Assembly: GCF_000711965.1 (NCBI RefSeq)
Contig: NZ_JONS01000016.1
Location: forward strand, 1-64,000
Origin: Actinomyces israelii DSM 43320
Lineage (GTDB): Bacteria; Actinomycetota; Actinomycetes; Actinomycetales; Actinomycetaceae
Direction of reading: 5' to 3'
DNA length: 64,000 nt
In this document: positions 47,332-56,517 of the stretch, piece by piece
Layout: every line of letters begins with the position of its first letter
How positions within the stretch are numbered: position 1 is the stretch's first letter
Notes under the pieces: generated by a model
What the model saw: the letters and a program-made list of their open reading frames with translations, nothing else
Told to the model about the DNA's origin: nothing
Database searches by the model: none
Translations under genes and position numbers: made by a program

Positions 47332-49143
47332 ATGACAGGCACGCTCTCGCAGCCCCAGTTCGACGTCCTCAACGCCCTCCTGCGCGCGGACGCCCCGCTG
47401 ACGCAGCGGCAGATCCACGAGTCGACCCGGACGTCGCTGGGCACGGTCAACAGCGCCGTGCGCGCGTGCGAGGCCGCCGGGTACATCGCCGAGCGGCGGA
47501 TCACGCCGGCCGGCAGGCAGGCGCTGGAGCCCTACCGGGTCGACAACGCGGTCATTATGGCCGCGGGCCTGGCCCAGCGCTTCGCCCCGATCTCCTACGA
47601 GCGCCCCAAGGGCATGCTGCGCGTGCGCGGCGAGGTCCTCATCGAGCGGCAGATCGAGCAGCTGCACGCCGCCGGCATCACCGACATCACCGTGGTGGTG
47701 GGCTACAAGAAGGAGTACTTCTTCCACCTGGCGGACCGGTTCGGGGTCACGATCGTCGTCAACGACGACTACGTGAACCGCAACAACAACGGCTCGCTGT
47801 GGGTGGTGCGCGAGCGCCTGGGCAACACCTACGTGTGCTCCTCGGACGACTACTTCACCTCCAACCCCTTCGAGTCCCACGTCTACCAGGCGTACTACGC
47901 GGCCCAGTACGTCGAGGGCCCCACCCGGGAGTGGTGCATCTCCACCGGCCCCGGCGGGCGGATCACCGCGGTGACGGTCGGCGGCCGTGACGCCTGGACG
48001 ATGATGGGCCACGTCTACTTCGACCGCGCCTTCTCAACCGGCTTCCGACGCATCCTGGAGGAGGTCTACGAGCTGCCGGAGACGGCGCCCAAGCTGTGGG
48101 AGCAGATCTACATCGAGCACATCAAGGACCTCGACATGGTCCTCCGGCGCTACCCGGCCGGGGTGGTCAACGAGTTCGACTCGCTCGACGAGGTCCGCGG
48201 CTTCGACCCCATGTTCATGAACAACCTCGACTCCGAGATCTTCGAGAACATCGCCCAGACCCTGGGATGCGGCAAGAACGACGTGCACGACTTCTACCCG
48301 CTCAAGCAGGGCATCACGAACCTGTCGTGCCACTTCGCCGTGGGCGAGGAGCAGTACGTCTACCGGCACCCGGGCATCGGCACGGACAAGATCGTCGACC
48401 GCAGCGCCGAGTTCGAGGCGCTGAACCTGGCCCGGGACCTGGGCATCGACCGCACCTTCATCACCGGGGACCCCGACAAGGGCTGGAAGATCTCCCGGTT
48501 CATCCCCGACTCGCGCAACCTGGACGCCTCCCGCCCCGCCGAGCTGGAGCAGGCCATGCGCATGGACCGGGACCTGCACGACTCCGGCAGGACCCTGGCC
48601 CGGAGCTTCGACTTCGTCAGCGAGGGCGTGAGGTACGAGCAGATCCTCAAGGGCTACGGCCCCATCGACGTCCCCAGGTACTTCGAGCTGCGCGGCAAGG
48701 TCATGCGGCTCAAGGAGCTCGCCGACGCCGACGCCTTCCCCCAGGCCCCCAGCCACAACGACTTCTTCCCCCTGAACTTCCTGGTCGACCCCACCGGCCG
48801 CCTCGACCTCATCGACTGGGAGTACGCCGGCATGTCCGACGTCGCCAGCGACTTCGGCACCATGGTGGTGTGCGCCCAGCTGTCGATCGACCAGGGCGAC
48901 CGGGCCCTGGAGTTCTACTTCGGCCGCACGCCCACCGAGCGCGAGCGGCGCCACTTCTGGTCCTACGTGGTCTTCGCCGGCTGGTGCTGGTACGTGTGGG
49001 CGCTCGCCAAGGAGGCTGAGGGCGACGACGTCGGCGAGTGGCTCCTCATCTACTACCGTCACGCCGTCGACCACGTCGACCGGCTCCTGGCCGACTACGA
49101 GACGGCCTGTCCCACCACCCCGTCGCACTCCCCCTCGAAGTGA
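47332..49143 (+). CDS. Fused HTH - LicC-like cytidylyltransferase - LicA-like choline kinase
   Basis: 603 residues in three parts. Residues 1-65 are a winged HTH (LSQPQFDVLNALLRADAPLTQRQIHESTRTSLGTVNSAV). Residues 75-290 are a nucleotidyltransferase with MAAGLAQRFAPISYERPKGMLRV. Residues 310-590 are a choline-kinase fold (PSHNDFFPLNFLVD, LDLIDWEYAGMSD). It would phosphorylate choline and make CDP-choline. LicB and LicD homologues follow at once. ATG 47332 was chosen over GTG 47323. The HTH may give choline- or nucleotide-responsive autoregulation; this is inference. Confidence 0.88.
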   Translation: MTGTLSQPQFDVLNALLRADAPLTQRQIHESTRTSLGTVNSAVRACEAAGYIAERRITPAGRQALEPYRVDNAVIMAAGLAQRFAPISYERPKGMLRVRGEVLIERQIEQLHAAGITDITVVVGYKKEYFFHLADRFGVTIVVNDDYVNRNNNGSLWVVRERLGNTYVCSSDDYFTSNPFESHVYQAYYAAQYVEGPTREWCISTGPGGRITAVTVGGRDAWTMMGHVYFDRAFSTGFRRILEEVYELPETAPKLWEQIYIEHIKDLDMVLRRYPAGVVNEFDSLDEVRGFDPMFMNNLDSEIFENIAQTLGCGKNDVHDFYPLKQGITNLSCHFAVGEEQYVYRHPGIGTDKIVDRSAEFEALNLARDLGIDRTFITGDPDKGWKISRFIPDSRNLDASRPAELEQAMRMDRDLHDSGRTLARSFDFVSEGVRYEQILKGYGPIDVPRYFELRGKVMRLKELADADAFPQAPSHNDFFPLNFLVDPTGRLDLIDWEYAGMSDVASDFGTMVVCAQLSIDQGDRALEFYFGRTPTERERRHFWSYVVFAGWCWYVWALAKEAEGDDVGEWLLIYYRHAVDHVDRLLADYETACPTTPSHSPSK

Positions 49144-49153
49144 GGTTCCCGTT

Positions 49154-50170
49154 ATGAAGTACGGAGTTCTCAGTGGCATGCTCTGGGGCCTGGACACCGT
49201 GGTCCTGGCCATGGCCCTCGCGCTCATCCCGTTCGCCGGCTCGCCCGACGCCCCCCTGACCGGAGCGTTCCTCCACGACGCGGCCAGCGCCATCATCCTG
49301 CTGGTCTACATGGCGGTGCGCGGGCGCCTGCGGGACACGCTGGCGGCCGTCCGCACGCGCAGCGGCAAGGCCGTCATGCTGGCGGCCCTGCTGGGCGGGC
49401 CGGTCGGTATGAGCGGCTACCTCATCGCCATCAACAACATCGGGCCGGGCTACACGGCGATCATCTCCACCTTCTACCCCGCCTTCGGCACGCTGCTCGC
49501 CTTCCTCCTGCTCAAGGAGCGCATGCGGCCCGGCCAGATCATCGCCCTCCTGGTCGCCCTGGCGGCCGTGGCGGTCAGCGGCTGGTCCAGCGACGCGCCC
49601 ACCGGCTCGGCCCTGCTCGGGGTGCTCGGGGCGCTCGGGTGCGTGATCGGCTGGGGCTCCGAGGCCGTCCTGCTGGCCTGGGGCATGCGGGACGACGCCG
49701 TCGACAACGAGACGGCGCTCCACATCCGCCAGACCACCTCGGGCCTGACCTACCTGCTCGTCGTCATCCCCGTCTCGGGCTCGTTCCACTTCGCCGTCCG
49801 CCAGGCCGCCGTCTCGACGGCGACCGGAGTCGTCGCCCTGGCGGCCCTGACGGGGGCGGCCTCCTACCTCTTCTACTACAAGGCCATCGACACCATCGGC
49901 GCCTCGCGCGGCATGGCGCTGAACATCTCCTACTCCGCGTGGGCCGTCGTCTTCGCGCTGGTCCTGCAGAGAACCATGCCGTCCGCCCTGCAGATCGTCT
50001 GCTGCGTCGTCACCCTCGTGGGCACCGTGCTCGCGGCGACCCCCGACTGGCGCGAGCTGCGACTCACCCGGCGCTCGGTGCGCGCGCCCGCGGAAGAGCC
50101 CGACACGGGCCGGGAGGACCCCGAGCCCGGTCGGCGGCAGGACGCCGTGCTGGAGGCCCCGCGCCCGTGA
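49154..50170 (+). CDS. licB: LicB-like choline permease (DMT superfamily)
   Basis: 338 residues with ten predicted helices in two EamA repeats: MKYGVLSGMLWGLDTVVLAMAL ... IAINNIGPGYTAIISTFYPAFGTLLAFLLLKERM and SYLFYYKAIDTIGASRGMALNISYSAWAVVF. LicB proteins import choline for the phosphocholine pathway. It starts 10 bases after the LicCA stop. The C-terminal 30 residues are hydrophilic and Arg/Glu-rich. Confidence 0.85.
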   Translation: MKYGVLSGMLWGLDTVVLAMALALIPFAGSPDAPLTGAFLHDAASAIILLVYMAVRGRLRDTLAAVRTRSGKAVMLAALLGGPVGMSGYLIAINNIGPGYTAIISTFYPAFGTLLAFLLLKERMRPGQIIALLVALAAVAVSGWSSDAPTGSALLGVLGALGCVIGWGSEAVLLAWGMRDDAVDNETALHIRQTTSGLTYLLVVIPVSGSFHFAVRQAAVSTATGVVALAALTGAASYLFYYKAIDTIGASRGMALNISYSAWAVVFALVLQRTMPSALQIVCCVVTLVGTVLAATPDWRELRLTRRSVRAPAEEPDTGREDPEPGRRQDAVLEAPRP

Positions 50171-50310
50171 CGCGGCGGCGCCCGCCGCGCCGGCCCCGCG
50201 CCCGTGACACCGGCCACCCGCATCCTCCCTAGGACTCTGTGAGGGCCCTGTGAGAGGATTCGGGCCGGCGCCCCGGAGCCGGGGCCGGTCGATCGTGATG
50301 GGAGCCGTGG

Positions 50311-51183
50311 ATGACGACGGATGAGTGGGCCGACCCGCAGATGCTGCACAGGGTCCACCTGCTGCTGACCAGGATGCTCGCGGAGCTCGACCGCGTGTGC
50401 AGACAGCTGGACGTCTCCTACGCCGTCTACGGCGGGACGGCCATCGGCGCCGTGCGCCACAAGGGCTTCATCCCCTGGGACGACGACGTCGACGTCATGA
50501 TGACGCGCAGCGACTACGAGCGCTTCCTGGCTGAGGCGCCGGACCTGCTCGGCGAGGAGTTCCGGGTGGACAACACCCGCACCGTGCGCGACTACCCGTT
50601 CATGTTCTCCAAGCTGGTCCTCAAGGGCACCCTGCTCATCCCCGAGTTCGCCAAGGACTCGGCCTACCGCATGCCGATCTCCCTGGACATCCTCCCGGTG
50701 GACAATGTGCCCGACTCCCCGCGCGCCTTCCGCGCCATGAGCAGGCGCACCTGGCTGTGGGGGCGCCTGCTGTTCCTGCGGGGGACGCCCCGGCCCTACC
50801 TCATCGGGATCACCGGGGCGCGGCGGGCCGCGATCTACTCGGTGACCACGGCCGTCCACTGGGCCATGCGCTGCCTGGGCCTGACCCCGCGCCTCCTCCA
50901 GTCCCGCTGGGAGAAGGCGGCCCGGCGCTACGAGCACGCCCGCACCAGACGCATGGCGGACTTCTCCATGCGCGACCCGGAGAACTGGGCGCTGACGCGC
51001 GAGGAACTCTTCCCCCTCCGCGAGGTGCCCTTCGAGGACATCACGGTCATGCTGCCCCACGAGTACGACACGCTGCTGCGGCGCGGCTACGGCGACTACA
51101 TGGAGCTGCCGCCGCAGGACCAGCGGCGCAACCACAAGCCGCACGTTGTCGACTTCGGTCCTTATGAGAGTACCCTCCCCTGA
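50311..51183 (+). CDS. licD: LicD-family phosphocholine transferase
   Basis: 290 residues. The LicD/fukutin nucleotidyltransferase motif YAVYGGTAIGAVRHKGFIPWDDDVDVMM is near residues 46-72, with GG and DDDVD metal-binding acids. It transfers phosphocholine from CDP-choline to a surface glycan. It lies 140 bp after licB, in a gap with GC-rich inverted repeats, and upstream of a flippase-like gene, which suggests the acceptor is the polysaccharide built by this region. Confidence 0.9.
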   Translation: MTTDEWADPQMLHRVHLLLTRMLAELDRVCRQLDVSYAVYGGTAIGAVRHKGFIPWDDDVDVMMTRSDYERFLAEAPDLLGEEFRVDNTRTVRDYPFMFSKLVLKGTLLIPEFAKDSAYRMPISLDILPVDNVPDSPRAFRAMSRRTWLWGRLLFLRGTPRPYLIGITGARRAAIYSVTTAVHWAMRCLGLTPRLLQSRWEKAARRYEHARTRRMADFSMRDPENWALTREELFPLREVPFEDITVMLPHEYDTLLRRGYGDYMELPPQDQRRNHKPHVVDFGPYESTLP

Positions 51184-51295
51184 GGGTCCTGGGAGCACCC
51201 GCCGCGATGGGGTCCCGTGGCGGCCCCGGGCTTGCAGGATGCCCGGGGCCGCGCGCACAGATTCCCACGGCCCATCCGCCTCAGGAGGCACGAGC

Positions 51296-52543
51296 ATGTC
51301 CGCACCGGAGACGTCGCAGACCCGCGACTACTTCTGGAACACCGCCGCGTCCCTCATGCTGTCCCTGACGACGGCGGTCCTGCTCCTCGTCGTCCAGCGC
51401 AGCGCCGGCCTGTGGGCGGCGGGCGTGTTCTCGCTGGCCAACTCCGTCGGGCAGCAGTTCCAGTCCCTGGGCATGTACGAGGTGCGCACCTACCACGTCA
51501 CCGACGCGCGCCACCGCTTCTCCTTCGGCACCTACCTGGCCACCCGCCTGGTGACCGTGGGGGCCATGATCGCCGGCATCATCGGGTACGCGGTGGTCTC
51601 CGGAGCCGACCTGGCCGGCGCGCTCCTGATCGCCATGATCGCCTGCCTAAGGGTCTTCGACGCCTTCGAGGACGTCTTCTACTGCGAGTTCCAGCGGGAG
51701 GGGCGGCTGGATGTCGCGGGGCGGGCCTGCTTCTTCCGCACCCTGGCCACCATCGTGGTCTTCTCCGGGGTGCTCGTGGTCAGCGGGAGCATGCTCGTGG
51801 CCGCCGCCGCCACCCTGATCGTCTCAACGGTCGTGCTGCTGGGCGCCTACCTGCCGCCCGCCAGGGGCATGTTCGACCTGCGGCCGCGCTGGGAGCTGCG
51901 GCCCATCGGGCAGGTCCTGGTCGAGTGCCTGCCGCTGTTCCTCGCCTCGTTCATCGCCCTGTACCTCGCCAACGCGCCCAGGTTCGCCATCGACCGCTAC
52001 CTCGATCCCGAGCGGCAGGGCTACTTCGCGATCATCTTCATGCCGGCCTTCACCATCAACCTGCTCTCCTTCGTCATCTTCCGCCCCCTGCTCACCCAGA
52101 TGGCCAACCGCTGGGTGGGCGCGGACCGGGCCGGGTTCGCGGCGATCGTCAGGAAGGGCCTGCTGGGGACCCTGGCCGCCTTCGCGGCAGTCGCCCTGGC
52201 CACCTACACGATCGGCGCCCCCGCCCTCCGCCTCGTCTACGGCACGGACGTCTCCGGCTCCATGCTCGAGCTCATGGTGCTGGTGACCGGAGGCGCGCTG
52301 AACGCGGCGGGGGTGGTCCTCTACTACGCGCTGACGACCATGCGGCTGCAGCGGCTCGTCTTCGCGGGGTACGCCGCCGCGGCGGTGGCGATCACCCTCC
52401 TGTGCGCCGCGCTCGTCCCCGCCCACGCCCTCCTGGGCGCCTCCGCGGCCTACGCCGGGGCGATGGCGGTCCTCGTGGCCTTCTTCCTGGCGAGCCTGCT
52501 CCTGGCGCTGCGCAGGACCGCCTCCAGGGCCCCCGCGGCCTGA
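51296..52543 (+). CDS. Wzx/MATE-like polysaccharide flippase
   Basis: 415 residues with about 12 membrane helices. It begins DYFWNTAASLMLSLTTAVLLLVVQRSAGLWAAGVFSLANSVGQQFQSLGMYEVRTYHVTD, a typical start for the polysaccharide-exporter superfamily. ATG 51296 follows the SD CAGGAGG by six bases. It probably flips lipid-linked oligosaccharides across the membrane and is cotranscribed with licD. Confidence 0.82.
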   Translation: MSAPETSQTRDYFWNTAASLMLSLTTAVLLLVVQRSAGLWAAGVFSLANSVGQQFQSLGMYEVRTYHVTDARHRFSFGTYLATRLVTVGAMIAGIIGYAVVSGADLAGALLIAMIACLRVFDAFEDVFYCEFQREGRLDVAGRACFFRTLATIVVFSGVLVVSGSMLVAAAATLIVSTVVLLGAYLPPARGMFDLRPRWELRPIGQVLVECLPLFLASFIALYLANAPRFAIDRYLDPERQGYFAIIFMPAFTINLLSFVIFRPLLTQMANRWVGADRAGFAAIVRKGLLGTLAAFAAVALATYTIGAPALRLVYGTDVSGSMLELMVLVTGGALNAAGVVLYYALTTMRLQRLVFAGYAAAAVAITLLCAALVPAHALLGASAAYAGAMAVLVAFFLASLLLALRRTASRAPAA

Positions 52544-52610
52544 GCGGCCGACGTCGTCGGACTGCCGGGGCCCCGGCGGGCCCAGCCCGGCGGCCTCGGC
52601 CCGGGCCCGC

Positions 52611-54035
52611 TCACAGGGTCGGCACGTAGGCCGCCAGGCGCTCCATGGAGTCGCCCGGGGTGAAGCCGGCGGCCTCGATCTTGGACAGGTCCAGGACGGA
52701 GCTGAGGGGGCGCGGGGCGATGCCCTCCCGGCCGGCGTAGTACTCGGCCGTCGTCACCGGCGTGACCTCGGCGGGATCGTGGCCGACGAGCTCGTAGACG
52801 CGCCTGGCGACGTCGCACCAGGAGACGACCGGGCCCTCCCCCGACAGGTTGTAGGTGCCGGGATCGGCGCCGGTGGACAGCAGGTGGATGATGCCCGCGG
52901 CGAGGTCGGCGGTGAAGGTCAGGCGGCCGGTCTGGTCCGCCACGACCCTCGGGGCGATGCCGCGCCCGGCCAGGGCGGCCATGGTGCGCGCGAAGTTCCT
53001 GCCGTCACCGACCACCCAGGAGGTGCGCACGAGGTAGTGGCGGGGGACGGTCTGGACGGCGGCGTCGCCCCCGGCCTTGGACTGGCCGTAGACGCCGAGC
53101 GGGCTGGGCGGCTCGTCCTCGGTGTGGATCCCGGCGGTGCCGTCGAAGGTGTACTCGCTCGAGATGTGCACGAGGGTCAGGCCGCGCGCGGCGCACTCGC
53201 GGGCAAGGTTGGCCGGGCCGGTGGCGTTGGCCCTCCATGACAGGCGGCGCCCGTCGGGGGTCTCGGCGCCGTCGACGTCGGTCCAGGCGGCGGCATTGAC
53301 GACGACGTCGTAGGCGGCCCAGTCCCACGCGGCCACCTGGGCGGCGTCGGAGATGTCCGCCTCGGGCAGGTCGACGCCGGTGGCGGCGTAGCCGGCCGCG
53401 GGGAGCCGGGCCATGAGCTCGCGGCCCAGCTGGCCGCGGGCGCCGGTGACCAGCACGCGTCGGCCGCGCCCGGCCCCCGCCGCGAAGGGGACGACGTCCG
53501 CCAGGCGCGGGTGGGCCCGGTCCTTGTCGGACAGGATCGCCCGCTCCAGGGGGATGGGCCAGGGCACCGCGGCGGTCTCGTCGGCGAGGTTGAGAAAGGT
53601 GTAGGCCGCCTCGGGCGACCAGTGGTCGTTGACCAGGTAGGTGTAGGCGGTGCCCGGCTCCAGGGTCTGGTAGGCGTTGCCGACGCCCCGCGGCACGAGC
53701 ACGGCCACCGACGGGTCGATCTCGCAGGTGTAGACCGCCCCGAAGCTCGGCCCCTCGCGCAGGTCCACCCAGGCCCCGAAGACGCGCCCGGTGGCCACCG
53801 AGACGAACTTGTCCCACGGCTCGGCGTGGATGCCGCGGGTGACGCCGGCCTCCTGGTTGTAGGAGATGTTGTTCTGCACCGGGGAGAGGTCCGGCATCCC
53901 GAGGCCGAGCATCTTCTCGCGCTGCCAGTTCTCCTTGAACCATCCGCGGTTGTCCCCGTGGACGGTCAGGTCGAGGCGCAGAAGGCCGGGGATCGGCGTG
54001 CGGTCGATGGCCAGGGGCTTGCCCGTTTCCGTCAT
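52611..54035 (-). CDS. Fused dTDP-4-dehydrorhamnose 3,5-epimerase / reductase (RmlC-RmlD)
   Basis: 474 residues. The N-terminal RmlC cupin (about 1-185) has DNRGWFKENWQREKM, NISYNQEAGVTRGIHAEPWDKFVSV and VLVPRGVGNAYQTLEPGT. The C-terminal RmlD reductase (about 193-474) has the Rossmann loop GARGQLG, VVNAAAWTDVDGAE, HISSEYTFDG and YGQSKAGGD with Y-x3-K. It catalyses the last two steps to dTDP-L-rhamnose. The fusion occurs in several actinobacteria. It is convergent with the flippase gene. Confidence 0.93.
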   Translation of the reverse strand: MTETGKPLAIDRTPIPGLLRLDLTVHGDNRGWFKENWQREKMLGLGMPDLSPVQNNISYNQEAGVTRGIHAEPWDKFVSVATGRVFGAWVDLREGPSFGAVYTCEIDPSVAVLVPRGVGNAYQTLEPGTAYTYLVNDHWSPEAAYTFLNLADETAAVPWPIPLERAILSDKDRAHPRLADVVPFAAGAGRGRRVLVTGARGQLGRELMARLPAAGYAATGVDLPEADISDAAQVAAWDWAAYDVVVNAAAWTDVDGAETPDGRRLSWRANATGPANLARECAARGLTLVHISSEYTFDGTAGIHTEDEPPSPLGVYGQSKAGGDAAVQTVPRHYLVRTSWVVGDGRNFARTMAALAGRGIAPRVVADQTGRLTFTADLAAGIIHLLSTGADPGTYNLSGEGPVVSWCDVARRVYELVGHDPAEVTPVTTAEYYAGREGIAPRPLSSVLDLSKIEAAGFTPGDSMERLAAYVPTL

Positions 54036-54060
54036 GTCAGCTCTTCCCGACTCGTGCGGC

Positions 54061-54939
54061 TCATGCCACGACGTGGCGGCCCAGGTTCCTCACCCCGGCC
54101 CAGTTCCTGGCGAGCGCGGCCCTGGGGAGGAGGGAGCCGGCGTGCAGGCGCGAGGAGATGTGGAGCCGGGCCACGCGCGCGGCGCGGTTCCAGCCGAGCC
54201 GCCCCATCTCGTCGGCCATCTGGAGGAAGAAGCGGCGCTCCTCGCCGAACCTGGTGCCCTCCAGGGCGCGCCAGGAGGAGTCGGATCCCGAGTGGCGGCG
54301 GTAGAGGAAGGCCGCGGTCGGGTCGTAGAGCAGGCCGCCGCCCTGCATGGCGACGTCGCACACCAGGGCCACGTCCTGGACGACGTCGTAGCCCTCGCGG
54401 AAGCCGATGCCGAGGATCGTCTCCGCCCGCCAGGCCAGCGACGGGAAGTAGAGCCAGTCGCCGCGCAGGATCGAGACCGCCAGGGCCTCGCCGCGCAGGA
54501 CCTGGGGGATCCTCGGGGGCATGTAGAAGCCCTTGACCCTCTCGACCATGGTGCGGGAGGGCGCGCCGTGCTCGTCGATCACGAAGACGCCCGGCTGGAA
54601 GATGCTCGCCTCCGGGCAGCGCCGGGCCGCCCGCACGAGCCACTGGACGTAGTTGGGGAGCATGACGTCGTCGGCCCCCATGACCTGCACGAGCGGGTTC
54701 TCGACGAAGGTCAGGCACTTGCGGTAGTTGCCGTTGGCCCCGAGGTTGGTCTCATTGCGCATATAGGTGACCCTGGAGTCCCCCAGGGAGCCGAACCAGC
54801 CGGGGATCGAGTCGTCCGGGTAGCCGTCGTCGACGACGATCAGCCGCCAGTCGGGATCCGTCTGGCGCAGGACCGACCTGACAGCCTCCTTCATCATGGC
54901 CACATCGCCGTAGAAGGGGAAGAGGATGTCAACAGTCAT
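54061..54939 (-). CDS. Glycosyltransferase family 2
   Basis: 292 residues from ATG 54939. A GT-A fold is evident: VDILFPFYGDVAMMKEAVRSVLRQTDPDWRLIVVDDGYPDD, then NLGANGNYRKCL and the metal site VMGADDVMLPNY. A C-terminal region RHSGSDSSW resembles a rhamnosyl- or hexosyl-transferase. Sugar specificity is not visible. It is upstream of rmlCD on the same strand with a 25-base gap, consistent with a rhamnosyltransferase. Confidence 0.85.
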   Translation of the reverse strand: MTVDILFPFYGDVAMMKEAVRSVLRQTDPDWRLIVVDDGYPDDSIPGWFGSLGDSRVTYMRNETNLGANGNYRKCLTFVENPLVQVMGADDVMLPNYVQWLVRAARRCPEASIFQPGVFVIDEHGAPSRTMVERVKGFYMPPRIPQVLRGEALAVSILRGDWLYFPSLAWRAETILGIGFREGYDVVQDVALVCDVAMQGGGLLYDPTAAFLYRRHSGSDSSWRALEGTRFGEERRFFLQMADEMGRLGWNRAARVARLHISSRLHAGSLLPRAALARNWAGVRNLGRHVVA

Positions 54940-55098
54940 GTAGGGGCCTTCCACGAAGCAAACGGTGCTGCGGCAAGGTTAGCATCGCGTGCCGCCGCGC
55001 CTCGCGGCCCGCCGGCAGGCGCCGTTCGCACAGTACTTTCATAGAGCATCACAGCACGCGTTCACCCGTCCCGCCCCACCGGCACCTACTCTGAGGTC

Positions 55099-56445
55099 GT
55101 GACGGTTCACCACGGCTCCTCGGGCACGGCCGAGGACACGGAGTCCCGGACCAGGGTCACCGCGGGGCGCGCCACGGGAATCATGGCGGCATCGATCACC
55201 GCCGCAGCGTCGAGCCTGCTCATCACGGTGGTCTCCGCCCGGACGCTCACGGTCGCGCAGAACAAGGAGTTCCTGGTCTTCTGGGGGTTCATGTTCGGCA
55301 TCTTCGGGGTGATCTCGGGCATCCAGACCGAGTCCACCCGGGCCGCCCTGGCCGGCTCGAAGGCGGCGGTCGGCTCCCCCGAGCCCTCCGGGCCCGCAGG
55401 CCGCCCGGGGCCCGCCGCGGCTCCCGGGCCCGCAGAGCCGGCTCGCCGTCGTGCCCGCATCCTGGTGACCGCCCTGCTGCTCGGCCTGGTCATCGCCGCC
55501 CTCGCGCTCGCCACGGCCCCGGCGTGGGTGCCGAGGCTGACCCCGTCGACCGGCCCGCTGACGGCGGCGCTCATTGCCGCGGGCGTGTGGGGGTACGCCG
55601 GTCAGGCCTCGCTGTCCGGGGTGCTGGCCGGGACCCGGCGCTGGAACCTCTACTCGGCCCTCATGGCGGCCGAGGCGCTGCTGCGTCTGCTGCTCGTGCT
55701 GCTTGTCGCCGTCGTCGTCTCGAGCCTCATCGGCCTGGAGGCCGCCGCCGCGGCGCCCGCCCTGGTGTGGCTCCTCTTCCTCCTCATCCCGGCCGCCCGG
55801 GCGACGGCGGGCTCGCGCGCCGACGTCGGGGCGGCCCGCCTGACGTCCTTCAGCCTCCAGGCCATGCTCAGCTCGGCCTCCTGGGCGGTGCTGGTCACCG
55901 GGTTCCCCACGCTGCTGGAGATCACCTCCCCCGGGGCGGACGCCGCCGAGGTGGCGATCGTCATCCTGGCCGTCAGCCTGACGCGCTCGCCGATCATGAT
56001 CCCCCTGCAGGCCTTCCAGGGCGTGCTCATCACCACCATCGCCGACGCCGATCCGTCCCGGCGCCTGGCCGGCGTGACCAGGATCCTCGGCATCCTCCTG
56101 GCCGGCGGCACCGCGCTGGCCGCGGCCGCGGCTCTGGCCGGCCCATGGCTCGTCCGGTCCGTCTACGGGCCCCAGTACGACCCCTCGCCCTGGCTGCTCG
56201 GGCTCCTCACGCTGGCCGCCGTGAGTATGGCCTCCCTCGTGCTCACGGGCGCCTCGACCATCGCGCTCAACAACCACCGCGCCTACACGCTCGGGTGGGT
56301 CCTGGCGGCGCTCACGGCCATCCTCCTCCTGCGGCTCCTGCCGCTGAGCGTGAGCCCCCGCGCGGTGCTCGCCCTGGGGCTGGCGCCCCTGAGCGGGGCC
56401 TGCGTCCACCTGCGCGCGATCGCGGGCTCCAGCGGCAGGCGGTGA
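55099..56445 (+). CDS. Polysaccharide biosynthesis flippase-like membrane protein
   Basis: 448 residues from GTG 55099. About 12 hydrophobic segments are broken by a Pro/Ala/Gly-rich loop (about 92-118). Starts like GIMAASITAAASSLLITVVSARTLTVAQNKEFLVFWGFMFGIFG and LSGVLAGTRRWNLYSALMAAEALLRL belong to the Wzx-like superfamily. It is divergent from the GT2 gene at 54939 and 72 bp upstream of another GT2. It is the second flippase candidate in the window, so two surface polymers may be made. Confidence 0.8.
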   Translation: MTVHHGSSGTAEDTESRTRVTAGRATGIMAASITAAASSLLITVVSARTLTVAQNKEFLVFWGFMFGIFGVISGIQTESTRAALAGSKAAVGSPEPSGPAGRPGPAAAPGPAEPARRRARILVTALLLGLVIAALALATAPAWVPRLTPSTGPLTAALIAAGVWGYAGQASLSGVLAGTRRWNLYSALMAAEALLRLLLVLLVAVVVSSLIGLEAAAAAPALVWLLFLLIPAARATAGSRADVGAARLTSFSLQAMLSSASWAVLVTGFPTLLEITSPGADAAEVAIVILAVSLTRSPIMIPLQAFQGVLITTIADADPSRRLAGVTRILGILLAGGTALAAAAALAGPWLVRSVYGPQYDPSPWLLGLLTLAAVSMASLVLTGASTIALNNHRAYTLGWVLAALTAILLLRLLPLSVSPRAVLALGLAPLSGACVHLRAIAGSSGRR

Positions 56446-56517
56446 CATCCGGCGCCCTCGGCGGACCTCGACCAGCAACAGACAGCCTCATGTTCGACAT
56501 CGCTCCTGGGAGGGCTC

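Noticed and set aside
52564-52577. GCCGGGGCCCCGGC as a terminator between convergent genes
   Set aside because: A perfect palindrome with almost no loop and no T-run; expected by chance in such GC-rich DNA.
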